Part shown: one piece after another, positions 33,049-42,193 of the stretch
Layout of the letters: each line of letters begins with the position of its first letter
How positions within the stretch are numbered: the first letter of the stretch is position 1
DNA from: Ruegeria haliotis
Lineage (GTDB): Bacteria > Pseudomonadota > Alphaproteobacteria > Rhodobacterales > Rhodobacteraceae
DNA length: 64,000 nt
Direction of reading: 5' to 3'
Assembly: GCF_013377785.1 (NCBI RefSeq)
Contig: NZ_JABXWT010000015.1
Span: 1 to 64,000, forward strand
The notes under the pieces: model-generated
Told to the model about the DNA's origin: nothing
Database searches by the model: none
What the model saw: the letters and a program-made list of their open reading frames with translations, nothing else
Translations under genes and position numbers: made by a program

Positions 33049-35502
33049 ATGTCCGGGAACGAACTGCCGTCACATGCCCGCGTGGTCATCGTAGGCGGAG
33101 GAGTCATGGGGGTTGGCCTGGCCTATCATCTGGCGCATGAGGGCTGGGGTAATGACACCGTTCTGCTGGAAAAAGCTGAGCTGACCAGTGGCAGCACTTG
33201 GCATGCGGCGGGTCAGATCACCCATTCGATCTCAAGCTTTGGGCTGGGCAAGTGCGTGGACTACAACATTGGCTTGTATTCCGGCGTGTTGGAGGCCGAA
33301 ACCGGGCAGGCGGTGACCTGGCACGGCTGCGGGTCGTTCCGGCTGGCCTATACCGAAGACGAGATGGACTGGTTGCGCCACACGCTGTCAGTGGGTCGGT
33401 CGCTGGGGTTCAATATTGAACTGGTCGGCCCCGAGAAGGTGGCCGAGCTGCATCCGTTCTATAACCTCGACGGCGTGTTGGGCGCGCTGCATACGCCCGA
33501 TGACGGTCATGTCGACCCAACCAATGTGACCATGGCGATGGCTGCAGGGGCACGTCAGAAGGGCGTTCGTATCGTACGCAACTGCCGGGCGACGAATATC
33601 ACACAGGCCGAGAATGGTGAGTGGGTGGTCGAGTCTGAGAAGGGCACCATAACTTGCGAGCATGTGGTCAATGCGGGCGGCACCTATGCGCGGCAAATGG
33701 GCGAATGGTCGGGGCTGCAACTGCCAATGACCTCGATGACGCATCACTACTTTGTCACCGAGCCGGTGCCCGAGTTTCAGGATCTGGGTAAAGAACTGCC
33801 GGTGATCCGCGATGACCGCAAGGTTTCGGGCTATATCCGGATGGAGCAAAACCGCGGGTTAATCGGGATTTACGAAAAAGAGAACCCGAACTCGGTCTGG
33901 CATGATCACTGCCCATGGGAATACGAAAACTGGCTGTTCGACGCGGATTACGACCGGGTGATGCCGTGGCTTGAGGAAAGCCTGAACCGAATGCCGATCT
34001 TTGCCGAATTGGGTATTCAGCGCGATGTGCACGGCGCGATTTCGCATCCCCCGGATGGCAACCCTCTGATCGGGCCTGCGCCCGGCGTGCGTAACTATTG
34101 GTGCTGCTGCGGAACCCAGATCGGCATCGGCTGGGGGCCGGGTTTGACCCGCGAACTGGCGCGGTGGATGGTGCATGGGGCGGCCGATATCTCGATGCGG
34201 GAATATGATCCGCGCCGGTTCGGCAACTATGCCACCAAGAATTGGCAGGTGATCAAGGCCGAAGAAGATTACTGCCTGCGCCACGAAATCCCTTTTCCGC
34301 ATTTCAATCGTCTGGCGGGACGACCGATCAAGCCGTCTCCGTTACATGATCTGTTAAAATCCAAAGGCGCGGTGCACGAAGAAGTCTACGGGTTCGAACG
34401 CCCCCGCTGGTTTGCGCGGGGCGATGTGAAACAGCGCGATCACTATTCCTTCCGCCGCACGCCAGCCGATGACATGGTCGCGACCGAAGTCAGAGCCGTG
34501 CGCGAACGCGTCGGCATCATGGACGTGACGGCCTTCACCAAGGTCGAGGTTGCGGGTCCGGATGCCTTTGCTCTGCTAGACCGACTGACCGCCAATCGGA
34601 TGCCGCAAAAGGCCGGTTCAATTACGTTGACCCACACGCTGAACCGGCGTGGGCGGATCGAACTGGAGACTACCATCGTTCGCATGGCCGAGGACCGGTT
34701 CTATCTGGTCTGTGCGGCCTTTTTCGAACAGCGCCTGCTGGATCACCTGGCGCAGCAGCGCGCGAATGAGGATGTGCAGATCACCGCGTTGTCCGCCGAC
34801 TGGTCTGCTTTGTCACTGAATGGGCCCCGGTCGCGGGACGTACTGTCCCGCTGCACCGATGCCGACCTGACCAATGCCGGGTTCCGCTGGCTGTCGGCGC
34901 AGGAAATCATCATTGCAGGTCACAAGATCTGGGCCTTCCGCATGTCTTATCCGGGCGAGCTGGGGTGGGAGCTGCATATGCCCAACGCTGCCTGCCTGGA
35001 TGTCTACACAGCGCTTTGGGCGGCGGGTGAGCCGTATGGCATCACTGACTACGGCAGCTTCGCCATGAACGTGATGCGGATGGAGAAGGGTTTCAAAGGC
35101 GCGGGCGAGTTGACAAACGAAGTCACTCTGGCCGAGGCGGATGTGCTGCGGTTTGCCCGGACCGACAAGGAATATCTGGGCAAGGATAAGACGCTGAATT
35201 CCGATTTGCCGTGGATCTGCGCCTATCTCGAGATCGAACCAGATGGTGAAATCGACGGCCATGGCGGCGAGGCGGTCATGCTGGACGGGTGTGTCGTCGG
35301 TTCGACCGCTTCGGTTGTTTACGGCCACACCGTCAGCAAAATTCTGGCCTTTGCCTATATCAAACCCGATGCCGCAACCCCCGGAACCGCGTTGCAGGTC
35401 GTGATCCACGGCAAACCCCGCGCGGCCCGCGTTCTGGGTGAACCTGCCTATGACCCCGAAAGCCTGTTGCCCCGCACAGACGCCATACTGGAGACTGCAT
35501 GA
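33049..35502 (+). CDS. FAD-dependent dimethylglycine dehydrogenase-like demethylase (DAO plus GcvT domains)
   Basis: An 817-residue two-part enzyme. The first 430 residues are a DAO-type flavoprotein: FAD motif VGGGVMG at 15-21 and His52 in GSTWHAAGQ, the usual covalent FAD attachment site. The C-terminal half is a GcvT/aminomethyltransferase-like folate domain (VMDVTAFTKVEVAGPDA, LGWELHMPN, MNVMRMEKGFKG). DMGDH and sarcosine dehydrogenases oxidise N-methyl groups and pass the one-carbon unit to tetrahydrofolate. The likely substrate is an N-methylated amino acid made by the Rieske enzyme. The stop overlaps the next start (ATGATGG). Confidence 0.88.
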   Translation: MSGNELPSHARVVIVGGGVMGVGLAYHLAHEGWGNDTVLLEKAELTSGSTWHAAGQITHSISSFGLGKCVDYNIGLYSGVLEAETGQAVTWHGCGSFRLAYTEDEMDWLRHTLSVGRSLGFNIELVGPEKVAELHPFYNLDGVLGALHTPDDGHVDPTNVTMAMAAGARQKGVRIVRNCRATNITQAENGEWVVESEKGTITCEHVVNAGGTYARQMGEWSGLQLPMTSMTHHYFVTEPVPEFQDLGKELPVIRDDRKVSGYIRMEQNRGLIGIYEKENPNSVWHDHCPWEYENWLFDADYDRVMPWLEESLNRMPIFAELGIQRDVHGAISHPPDGNPLIGPAPGVRNYWCCCGTQIGIGWGPGLTRELARWMVHGAADISMREYDPRRFGNYATKNWQVIKAEEDYCLRHEIPFPHFNRLAGRPIKPSPLHDLLKSKGAVHEEVYGFERPRWFARGDVKQRDHYSFRRTPADDMVATEVRAVRERVGIMDVTAFTKVEVAGPDAFALLDRLTANRMPQKAGSITLTHTLNRRGRIELETTIVRMAEDRFYLVCAAFFEQRLLDHLAQQRANEDVQITALSADWSALSLNGPRSRDVLSRCTDADLTNAGFRWLSAQEIIIAGHKIWAFRMSYPGELGWELHMPNAACLDVYTALWAAGEPYGITDYGSFAMNVMRMEKGFKGAGELTNEVTLAEADVLRFARTDKEYLGKDKTLNSDLPWICAYLEIEPDGEIDGHGGEAVMLDGCVVGSTASVVYGHTVSKILAFAYIKPDAATPGTALQVVIHGKPRAARVLGEPAYDPESLLPRTDAILETA

Positions 35503-36584
35503 TGGCCCTGCCTGACACGATGAAAGCCATGGTCACGATGGGCCACGGCGGTTTGGAGCAGATGGTGCTGCACAAGGATTGGCCACGTCCGGAGCCCGCC
35601 ACCGGAGAAGTGCTGATCCGTGTCGCTGCCTGTGGTCTCAATAATACCGACGTCAATACCCGTTCGGGCTGGTACTCGAAGACCGTGACCGACGCGACAA
35701 CCGGGGGTGCGTTCGATGAGGTTGGAGAAGATGACCCGACATGGGGCGGTGCGCCGATCACTTTCCCGCGCATTCAGGGGGCCGATATCTGTGGTCACAT
35801 TGTGACCGTAGGCGAAGGCGTGGACAGCGCCCGCGTCGGACAGCGGGTCATCACAGATGGGTGGCTGCGCGATCCGGCAGATCCCGGGAATATGGACAAG
35901 ACCGGGTATTTCGGGTCGGAACGGGACGGCGGGTTTGCGGAGTACGCTACGACTCTTGCAGTGAATGCTGTTCCAATCACATCGGACCTGTCCGATGCTG
36001 AACTGGCGACATTCTCCTGCTCCTATTCCACAGCCGAGGGGATGCTGACCCGCGCAGCCGTCACTGAACATGACACTGTGCTGGTCCCCGGTGCCTCTGG
36101 TGGCGTGGGTGGGGCGCTGGTGCAACTGGCCAAGCGTCGCGGCGCACGCGTGATCGCAATGGCATCCGAGGCCAAACATCCAGACGTGGCCAAGCTGGGT
36201 CCGGATCTTATCGTGCCGCGCGCGCCTGAAAATTTGCGCGATGCGCTGGGGTCCGAGAAGGTCACGGTGGTGGCTGACGTGGTTGGCGGCCCCTACTGGC
36301 CGCATCTGATTGACAGTCTGGAACGTGGCGGGCGGTACACGTGTTCGGGCGCGATTGCCGGGCCGATGGTCGAATTTGACCTGCGTACTTTCTATCTGCG
36401 AGATCTGACCTTTACAGGCTCGACCGTGATCGATCCTCAGGTGATGCAGAATCTGGTGAGATACATCGAAGCCGGAGAGATCAAACCTGCCCTTGCTGCG
36501 ACCTATCCGTTGGAGGAACTGCGGGATGCTCAGGCTGCGTTCATCGCAAAACAGCACACCGGCAACATCGTGGTGATCCCATGA
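35499..36584 (+). CDS. MDR-superfamily (zinc-type alcohol dehydrogenase/quinone reductase-like) oxidoreductase
   Basis: A 361-residue medium-chain reductase. It has the GroES-like catalytic half (GEVLIRVAACGLNNTDV, IQGADICGHIV) and a Rossmann NAD(P) half with VPGASGGVGGALVQLAKRRG near 190-209. The zinc-binding Cys/His set of true alcohol dehydrogenases is not obvious, so it resembles quinone reductases or enoyl reductases. It does not look like AcuI, the acryloyl-CoA reductase that often serves DMSP cleavage: AcuI is shorter and starts differently. It overlaps both the DMGDH-like gene and dddQ by four bases, so it is co-translated with the lyase. Confidence 0.82.
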   Translation: MMALPDTMKAMVTMGHGGLEQMVLHKDWPRPEPATGEVLIRVAACGLNNTDVNTRSGWYSKTVTDATTGGAFDEVGEDDPTWGGAPITFPRIQGADICGHIVTVGEGVDSARVGQRVITDGWLRDPADPGNMDKTGYFGSERDGGFAEYATTLAVNAVPITSDLSDAELATFSCSYSTAEGMLTRAAVTEHDTVLVPGASGGVGGALVQLAKRRGARVIAMASEAKHPDVAKLGPDLIVPRAPENLRDALGSEKVTVVADVVGGPYWPHLIDSLERGGRYTCSGAIAGPMVEFDLRTFYLRDLTFTGSTVIDPQVMQNLVRYIEAGEIKPALAATYPLEELRDAQAAFIAKQHTGNIVVIP

Positions 36585-37159
36585 CACTGGATGACGTTCT
36601 GGGGGCCGCGCGGAACTTACACCGGGCACATCCCGACCTTGCGGATTTTGGGCCATGGCCCGATGATCTGAGTCCATCGGGCTTGCAGCCAAGCCTTGTA
36701 CCGGCTGCAAATCTGGTGCGCGAGTTTGATCTGTATGGGAATATAGCAACGCAGGATCTGGTCGCGGCCATCAAAGCCACGGCGCATCTGGCGCATTGGA
36801 AACTCACTTATACCGAAGAAGAGGTCGGTGCAGATTTCCTCAACCGCTATGGGTACTACGAGCTGTTTGGTCCAACTGGACATTTCTATTCGAACCAGTT
36901 GCGGGGCTATGTCGCCTTTTGGGGGAGCGGTCTGAACTATGATTGGCACAGCCACAAAGCCGAAGAGTTGTATCTGACACTGGCTGGAGGGGCGATGTTC
37001 CGGATCGACGGAGAGGAAGCCTTTGTAGGCCCAAATCAGACCCGCATGCATGCAAGCTGGCAGAGCCACGCGATGGTTACGGCGGATCAGCCGATCCTGA
37101 CACTTGTCTTGTGGCGCGGCGAAGGTATGGGTGAATTGCCCCAGATGGATGCCGCATGA
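36581..37159 (+). CDS. dddQ: DMSP lyase DddQ (cupin)
   Basis: A 192-residue cupin whose length and active-site numbering match Ruegeria lacuscaerulensis DddQ as I recall it. The motif YDWHSHKAEELYLTLAGGA gives Tyr120, His123, His125, Glu129 and Tyr131, and WQSHAM gives His163. His125, Glu129 and His163 bind the metal; Tyr131 is the proposed base for beta-elimination of DMSP to dimethyl sulfide and acrylate. DddQ is largely a Roseobacter enzyme. It sits inside a betaine-type catabolic operon, overlapping the MDR gene by four bases, followed by an 84-base gap. Confidence 0.9.
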   Translation: MTLDDVLGAARNLHRAHPDLADFGPWPDDLSPSGLQPSLVPAANLVREFDLYGNIATQDLVAAIKATAHLAHWKLTYTEEEVGADFLNRYGYYELFGPTGHFYSNQLRGYVAFWGSGLNYDWHSHKAEELYLTLAGGAMFRIDGEEAFVGPNQTRMHASWQSHAMVTADQPILTLVLWRGEGMGELPQMDAA

Positions 37160-37243
37160 TGAACTTCATAGAGCGAACAGGTCAGATTTGGGTGACGCGT
37201 CGGATTTCGACAGACTTAGCGCACCGATAGAGGAGTTCACCCT

Positions 37244-37528
37244 ATGAAACAGCAAGCTGTTGCAACCCAAATGATTGACGACGCCCGCGTGCGGGTAACG
37301 CGTTTTGATTTTGCGCCCGGTGCGGAAACCGGATGGCATTGCCACGCGATGGATTACGTCATCACCGCTGTTACCGATTGCGACATGCGTCTCGAGTTAC
37401 CGGACGGAACGGTCAACGACGTAATGGTCCCAGCGGGAACCGCGTATCGCCGCGACGAAGGGGTCGAACACAATGTGATCAATGCCGGGGACACGTCCAT
37501 GTCCTTTGTCGAAGTGGAGCTAAAATGA
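37244..37528 (+). CDS. Small cupin-domain protein
   Basis: A 94-residue single-domain cupin with a metal-site pattern HCHAMDYVI (near residues 32-40) and EHNVIN near 74-79; the PDG-TVND-VMVPAGTAYRRD strand pattern completes the barrel. It has no sequence closeness to DddQ beyond the fold. Its stop overlaps the next gene's start in ATGA, so it is translated with the first enolase-superfamily enzyme. RBS AGGAG is clear upstream. Role unknown; it may be an isomerase or a small-molecule-binding protein. Confidence 0.8.
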   Translation: MKQQAVATQMIDDARVRVTRFDFAPGAETGWHCHAMDYVITAVTDCDMRLELPDGTVNDVMVPAGTAYRRDEGVEHNVINAGDTSMSFVEVELK

Positions 37529-38631
37529 AGATTGCACGCATTTCGGTCTATCATGTCGACTTGCCGTTGGAGCATCCATACTGGCTGTCTGGCGGGCGGC
37601 TTAAGTTCGAAACACTCGATGCAACGCTGGTCAAAATTGAAACGGATACCGGCCTGATCGGATGGGGTGAGGGTACGCCTTGGGGGCACACCTATGTGCC
37701 CGCCCATGGTCCGGGTATTCGTGCCGGAATTCAGACGATGGCCCCCTTTGTGCTGGGGCTTGACCCGCGCCGGATGCTGGACGTCGAGCGGGCGATGGAC
37801 ATTGCCTTGCCCGGGCATCTCTATGCCAAAAGCCCGATCGATATGGCCTGTTGGGATATAGCCGGTCAGGCGGCGGGTTTGCCGATTGCAGACCTTATGG
37901 GGGGCGGGTCACGCACCCCGCGCCCGATTGCATCCTCGGTCGGCGCCAAGACCGTGGATGAAACGCGGGCGGTGATGGACCGGTATCGGCAGCGCGGTTA
38001 CGTCGCCCATTCGGTGAAAATCGGTGGTGATGTCGAACGGGACATCGCTCGTGTGCGCGATGTGGAGAGCATTCGGCGTCCCGGTGAAATTGTCCTTTAT
38101 GACGTGAACCGGGGCTGGACCCGTCAGCAAGCGCTGCGGGTCATGACGGCCTGCGAGGACTTGAACGTGATGTTCGAACAGCCTTGCGAGTCGTTGGATG
38201 ACATTGCCGCAATCTCGGGCCGCCATGCCTCGCCCGTTTCGGTTGATGAAAGCCTCGTGACCTTGCAGGACGCCGCACGGATTGCCCGCGGTGGGCTGGC
38301 CGAAGTGTTTGGGATCAAACTGAACAGGGTTGGCGGTCTGACCAAGGCCGCGCGGATGCGGGACATCGCGCTGGCGCATGGGATCGACATGTTTGTCATG
38401 GCAACCGGCGGATCGGTTCTGGCCGATACCGAGGCTCTGCATCTGGCCGCTACCATTCCGGACGATAACTGTCATGCAGTCTGGGCCTGTCAGGACATGA
38501 TTACGGTCGACATCGCGGGTGGCCGGGGGCCGCGCAATGTCGACGGGCATTTGCACCTGTCCGAAACACCGGGACTTGGCGTACATCCCGACGAAGACGC
38601 GCTGGGCGATCCGGTCGGAGTCTATGGATGA
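37525..38631 (+). CDS. Enolase-superfamily racemase/epimerase, probable betaine 2-epimerase (HpbD-like)
   Basis: A 368-residue muconate-lactonizing/mandelate-racemase-type protein. Metal ligands are Asp192 (YDVNRG), Glu217 (FEQPC) and Asp240 (VDES). The acid-base lysines Lys165 (SVKIGG) and Lys264 (GIKLNRVGG) face each other, as in Lys/Lys racemases and epimerases. Known Lys/Lys members near Rieske demethylases act on proline betaine and 4-hydroxyproline betaine (HpbD, described from Pelagibaca bermudensis). Gene context with the Rieske and DMGDH-like enzymes supports that reaction. The assignment to subgroup is strong; substrate is inferred. Confidence 0.8.
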   Translation: MKIARISVYHVDLPLEHPYWLSGGRLKFETLDATLVKIETDTGLIGWGEGTPWGHTYVPAHGPGIRAGIQTMAPFVLGLDPRRMLDVERAMDIALPGHLYAKSPIDMACWDIAGQAAGLPIADLMGGGSRTPRPIASSVGAKTVDETRAVMDRYRQRGYVAHSVKIGGDVERDIARVRDVESIRRPGEIVLYDVNRGWTRQQALRVMTACEDLNVMFEQPCESLDDIAAISGRHASPVSVDESLVTLQDAARIARGGLAEVFGIKLNRVGGLTKAARMRDIALAHGIDMFVMATGGSVLADTEALHLAATIPDDNCHAVWACQDMITVDIAGGRGPRNVDGHLHLSETPGLGVHPDEDALGDPVGVYG

Positions 38632-39731
38632 AGATCACCAGGATAACGCTCTGGGCTGTCGATCTGACCAGTCATGAGACCTATCATATGGCAGACGGCA
38701 AGACTTGCGCGACCGTGACGTCCCATATCCTGTGTCTTGAGACGGACACCGGCCTGAAAGGGTGGGGCGAGGTCTGTCCGATCCCGCATTACCTGCCTGC
38801 ATTCGCTGATGGCGTGCCGGGTGCGGTTGCGGAGATGGGGCCTGAAATCCTTGGTATGTCCCCCTTTGGTGTCGACGCGCCGATGCGCAAACTGGATGGG
38901 TTTCTGCAGGGTCACGCCTATGCAAAGTCTATCGTGGATATCGCACTATGGGACCTGTTTGGGCGGGCATCTGGCCTGCCAGTCTATGCTCTGTTGGGGG
39001 GACGCACGCGGCAGGATATGGCGCTGTATCACTCGATCACCTGCATCGCCCCGGATGAAATGGCGCGGATTGCCCAGACCGCGTACCAGACTGGTATTCG
39101 TCAGTTTCAGGTCAAGCTGGGCGTCGAAGGGGATTGGCAGGCTGACGCCGAACGTCTGACCAAAGTGCGCGAAGCCGTCGGACCGGGACCGTTGGTTTAT
39201 GGCGACTGGAACTGCGGCGCTTCGCGTCTGCACGCCACGAGAACCGGTCGCGCTGTGGCGCATCTGGATGTCATGCTGGAACAGCCCTGCAAAACGCTGG
39301 AAGATTGCGCCGCCGTCAGGCGGGCGACCGGGTTGCCGATGAAGATCGACGAGAACGCCTATGATCTGGCCTCACTGCTGCGGGCGTACGAACTGGGCTG
39401 CATGGATGCAGTGGCGCTGAAACTGTCAAAGTTTGGCGGGATTTCGGCCATGCGTCGGGCGCGGGATTTGTGTGTGCATCTGGGCGCCGAGATCTGTGCC
39501 GAATGCACCTGGGGATCAGATATCGTGACCGCTGCCTCGCTGCACTTTGCGGCATCGACCCCACACGGATCATTGCTGAACACATGTGATCTGTCGTCTT
39601 ACGTTTCGCCACGTGCCTGCCCTGATGCACCGATACGTGAAAACGGCAGGATTGCCCCACCGGATGGACCGGGTTTAGGTGTGGTTCCAGACCCCGACAT
39701 TCTTGGTTCCCCGATTTTGGAGATCGTTTGA
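38628..39731 (+). CDS. Enolase-superfamily enzyme, second paralogue (possible cis-3-hydroxyproline dehydratase)
   Basis: A 367-residue enolase-superfamily protein. Metal ligands are Asp193 (YGDWNCG), Glu218 (LEQPC) and Asp241 (IDENAY); catalytic lysines are Lys163 (QVKLG) and Lys265 (ALKLSKFGG). It overlaps the first enolase gene by four bases but differs clearly in sequence, so the two probably catalyse different steps. A cis-3-hydroxy-L-proline dehydratase of this superfamily has been reported next to proline betaine genes, and this protein is a candidate. A second betaine epimerase is the alternative. Confidence 0.75.
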   Translation: MKITRITLWAVDLTSHETYHMADGKTCATVTSHILCLETDTGLKGWGEVCPIPHYLPAFADGVPGAVAEMGPEILGMSPFGVDAPMRKLDGFLQGHAYAKSIVDIALWDLFGRASGLPVYALLGGRTRQDMALYHSITCIAPDEMARIAQTAYQTGIRQFQVKLGVEGDWQADAERLTKVREAVGPGPLVYGDWNCGASRLHATRTGRAVAHLDVMLEQPCKTLEDCAAVRRATGLPMKIDENAYDLASLLRAYELGCMDAVALKLSKFGGISAMRRARDLCVHLGAEICAECTWGSDIVTAASLHFAASTPHGSLLNTCDLSSYVSPRACPDAPIRENGRIAPPDGPGLGVVPDPDILGSPILEIV

Positions 39732-39732
39732 G

Positions 39733-41004
39733 ATGCTTAAGATCAATACCCAATCCGAATGGATCGCCCGCGCACAGGCTGTTTTGCCAGCCGGAGGCTT
39801 TGGCAATTTCGACCCCGGCATCATTATCGCCCGGGGTGAGGGGAGTCGCGTCTGGGACGAGGATGGCGCGGAATACATCGACTATCTGATCGGATCCGGG
39901 CCGATGCTGCTGGGCCATGGCCACCCCGAGGTGATAGAGGCTGTACTGGAACAACTACCCAAAGGCATGACGTTTTTTGCCAATAACAGCAAAGGCGTCG
40001 AATTGGCCGAGGCCATCGTGGATGCCGTGCCCTGCTGCGAACAGGTGCGCTTTGTGGCATCAGGGGGTGAGGCGGATATGTATGCGATCCGTCTGGCCCG
40101 CGCCTATACCGGGCGCACCAAGATTCTGAAATTCGAAGGTGGCTATCACGGGATGAGCGCCGAAGCGCAGATGAGCCTTGCGCCCAGCCGCGAGGTGAAT
40201 TTCCCGCAGGCCGTTCCGGACAGCGCGGGCATCCCGGACGGCGTGGCCGAGCAGGTTCTGATTGCACCCTTCAACGATCTTGAGGCGGTGTCCAACCTGC
40301 TGGACGAACATGATGATATTGCCGCGATCATGGTCGAGCCGCTACAGCGCATCGTTCCACCTCTGCCCGGCTATCTGCAGGGGCTGCGGGACCTGTGCGA
40401 CAAGCATAATGTCTTGCTGATCTTCGACGAGATCGTGACTGGCTTCCGACTGGCCTATGGTGGCGCGCAGGAAAGATATGGGGTGACTCCGGATATCTGT
40501 ACGCTTGGCAAGATCACCGGTGGTGGCTTTCCGTTGGCAGCCTTGGGCGCGAATGCCGAGATCATGCAACATTTTGATAAATCCCGGGTGGGTGCAGATG
40601 GCTGGCTCATGCAGCTGGGCACCCTGTCCGGCAACCCGGTAGCGTCTGTGGCAGGGTTGAAGACGATGGAGATTCTGCGGCGTGACGGGACCTATGATCG
40701 CTTGCGCGAAACCGGTCGGGCCTTGCAGCAGATGCAATCGGACGCGTTGCAGCAGGTGGGTATTGCGCACCGGATCTGTGGGGATGAAACCCTGTTCGAC
40801 ATCTATTTTACCAACGGCCCCTGCCGCGATTACCGCAGTGCCAAGCATGACGATCCGCAGCGCAATGCCACTTACAACGCGACTCTGCGCGCGCATGGCG
40901 TGTTCAAAGCGCCGGGTAAATTGTACCCGTCGCTGGCGATTACCGATGTCGATCTGGAACAGACACGCGATGCCGTGCAGCGGGCAGTGGCCTCGATCTG
41001 CTGA
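39733..41004 (+). CDS. Class III PLP-dependent aminotransferase (glutamate-1-semialdehyde aminomutase-like)
   Basis: A 423-residue class III aminotransferase. The PLP lysine is Lys260 (TLGKITGGGFPLAA), preceded by LIFDEIVTGFR with the cofactor Asp. GSGPMLLGHGHPEV and SGGEADMYAIRLAR fit the GSA-aminomutase-like branch, which also includes catabolic transaminases. It starts one base after the second enolase stop, so it belongs to the catabolic operon rather than to haem synthesis, although hemC lies downstream on the other strand. The substrate is unknown. A terminator follows. Confidence 0.82.
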   Translation: MLKINTQSEWIARAQAVLPAGGFGNFDPGIIIARGEGSRVWDEDGAEYIDYLIGSGPMLLGHGHPEVIEAVLEQLPKGMTFFANNSKGVELAEAIVDAVPCCEQVRFVASGGEADMYAIRLARAYTGRTKILKFEGGYHGMSAEAQMSLAPSREVNFPQAVPDSAGIPDGVAEQVLIAPFNDLEAVSNLLDEHDDIAAIMVEPLQRIVPPLPGYLQGLRDLCDKHNVLLIFDEIVTGFRLAYGGAQERYGVTPDICTLGKITGGGFPLAALGANAEIMQHFDKSRVGADGWLMQLGTLSGNPVASVAGLKTMEILRRDGTYDRLRETGRALQQMQSDALQQVGIAHRICGDETLFDIYFTNGPCRDYRSAKHDDPQRNATYNATLRAHGVFKAPGKLYPSLAITDVDLEQTRDAVQRAVASIC

Positions 41005-41028
41005 ACGTGTGGTGAGAGCAAAAGTAAA

Positions 41029-41058
41029 CGGGTCGCTGTTGAACCCAACAGCGACCCG
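41029..41058. terminator. Bidirectional terminator hairpin between the catabolic operon and hemC
   Basis: CGGGTCGCTGTT pairs exactly with AACAGCGACCCG around a six-base loop. T-rich bases follow on the plus strand (ctacctttt) and on the minus strand (tttactttt). It lies 25 bases after the aminotransferase stop and between convergent genes, so it can serve both. Confidence 0.8.
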
Positions 41059-41221
41059 CTACCTTTTGAAGTCCGGGGCCAGTCTCGCCCCCTCGAATAC
41101 TAATTAAAACACCAACAATCTGAAACTTTTCGATACTTTCGAGACTGACCCGACTTTCCAATCGGTATGCCACCTTAATGCCTGACTCTTTGGCCTGCGA
41201 CAGTGAAGCAGGTCACATTCG

Positions 41222-42193
41222 TTAAACTTTTTCTGAATTTCTCCATTCAAAGAAACCAGGCCCTGCTTTTTTCAGCAGAATCTCAGCCATCGCACGGCCC
41301 ATTTCGGCCCCGTCTTCAACCGCTCCAGACGATTCTTCGACAATGGCCTCGGACCCATCAGGGCGTAGGACTTCACCGCGCAACCGCAACTGGCCGTTCT
41401 GGATTTCTGCCAGCCCGGCGATTGGCGTTTCACACGATCCGTCCAGAGCCAACAGAAGCGACCGCTCGGCTGCCAATTGATGGCTGGTTTCAACGTGATG
41501 GATGGCCTCAAGCATCCCGGCAGCGCGGCTGTCATTGCCGCGACGCTCGATACCAATGGTCCCTTGGGCAATTGCCGGTAGCATGTCATCGGTAGAGATC
41601 GCCGTCGCGGGAACCTCATCCATACCCAGACGGCGGAGGCCCGCCATGGCCAGAAAGGTGCAATCCGCCACTTTGTCGTTCAGTTTCTTCAGGCGTGTTT
41701 GTACGTTTCCGCGAAACTCAACCACAGTCAGGTTCGGACGTCGGTTCAACACTTGCGCCCGGCGTCGCAGCGAGGACGTGCCAACCACGGCGCCATCCGG
41801 CAGATCGTGAATTGATTGCAGATGCGGAGAAATAAAGGCATCCCGCACGTCTTCGCGCGGCAGGAACGTGTCCAGCACCAACCCTTCGGGCTGTTCGACC
41901 GGCATGTCCTTGGTCGAATGCACGGCGATATCAATATCAGCGCGCAACATCGCCTCTTCGATTTCCTTGGTGAACAACCCCTTGTTGCCGATCTCTTTAA
42001 GTGGTCGGTCGGCATCAATCATGGCCCGGTTGTCGCCGGTGGTTTTGATCACGACGATCTCGAAGGCCTCTTGCGGAAGGTCAAACGCGTCGCTCAGCCT
42101 TTGGCGGGTTTCATAGGCCTGGGCCAGAGCCAGTGGCGAACCACGGGTGCCAATCCTGAGGGGCGATGCGGGGGTGGGCAGGGTCAAAGTCAT
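41222..42193 (-). CDS. hemC: Hydroxymethylbilane synthase (porphobilinogen deaminase)
   Basis: A 323-residue protein with LRIGTRGSPLALAQA at the start, VHSTKDMP and TSSLRRRAQ in the middle, and the dipyrromethane-binding cysteine in DGSCETP. It joins four porphobilinogen units into hydroxymethylbilane in the cytosol for haem and other tetrapyrroles. ATG 42193 gives the standard N-terminus. It is divergent from hemE with 106 bases between, the usual Rhodobacterales pairing, so the two likely share a control region. Confidence 0.96.
   Translation of the reverse strand: MTLTLPTPASPLRIGTRGSPLALAQAYETRQRLSDAFDLPQEAFEIVVIKTTGDNRAMIDADRPLKEIGNKGLFTKEIEEAMLRADIDIAVHSTKDMPVEQPEGLVLDTFLPREDVRDAFISPHLQSIHDLPDGAVVGTSSLRRRAQVLNRRPNLTVVEFRGNVQTRLKKLNDKVADCTFLAMAGLRRLGMDEVPATAISTDDMLPAIAQGTIGIERRGNDSRAAGMLEAIHHVETSHQLAAERSLLLALDGSCETPIAGLAEIQNGQLRLRGEVLRPDGSEAIVEESSGAVEDGAEMGRAMAEILLKKAGPGFFEWRNSEKV

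Noticed and set aside
39733..41004. Glutamate-1-semialdehyde aminomutase for haem synthesis
   Set aside because: The sequence is in the same branch and hemC/hemE are near. However, the gene is the last of a catabolic operon on the opposite strand to hemC, is separated from it by a terminator, and alphaproteobacteria usually make aminolevulinate by HemA from glycine.
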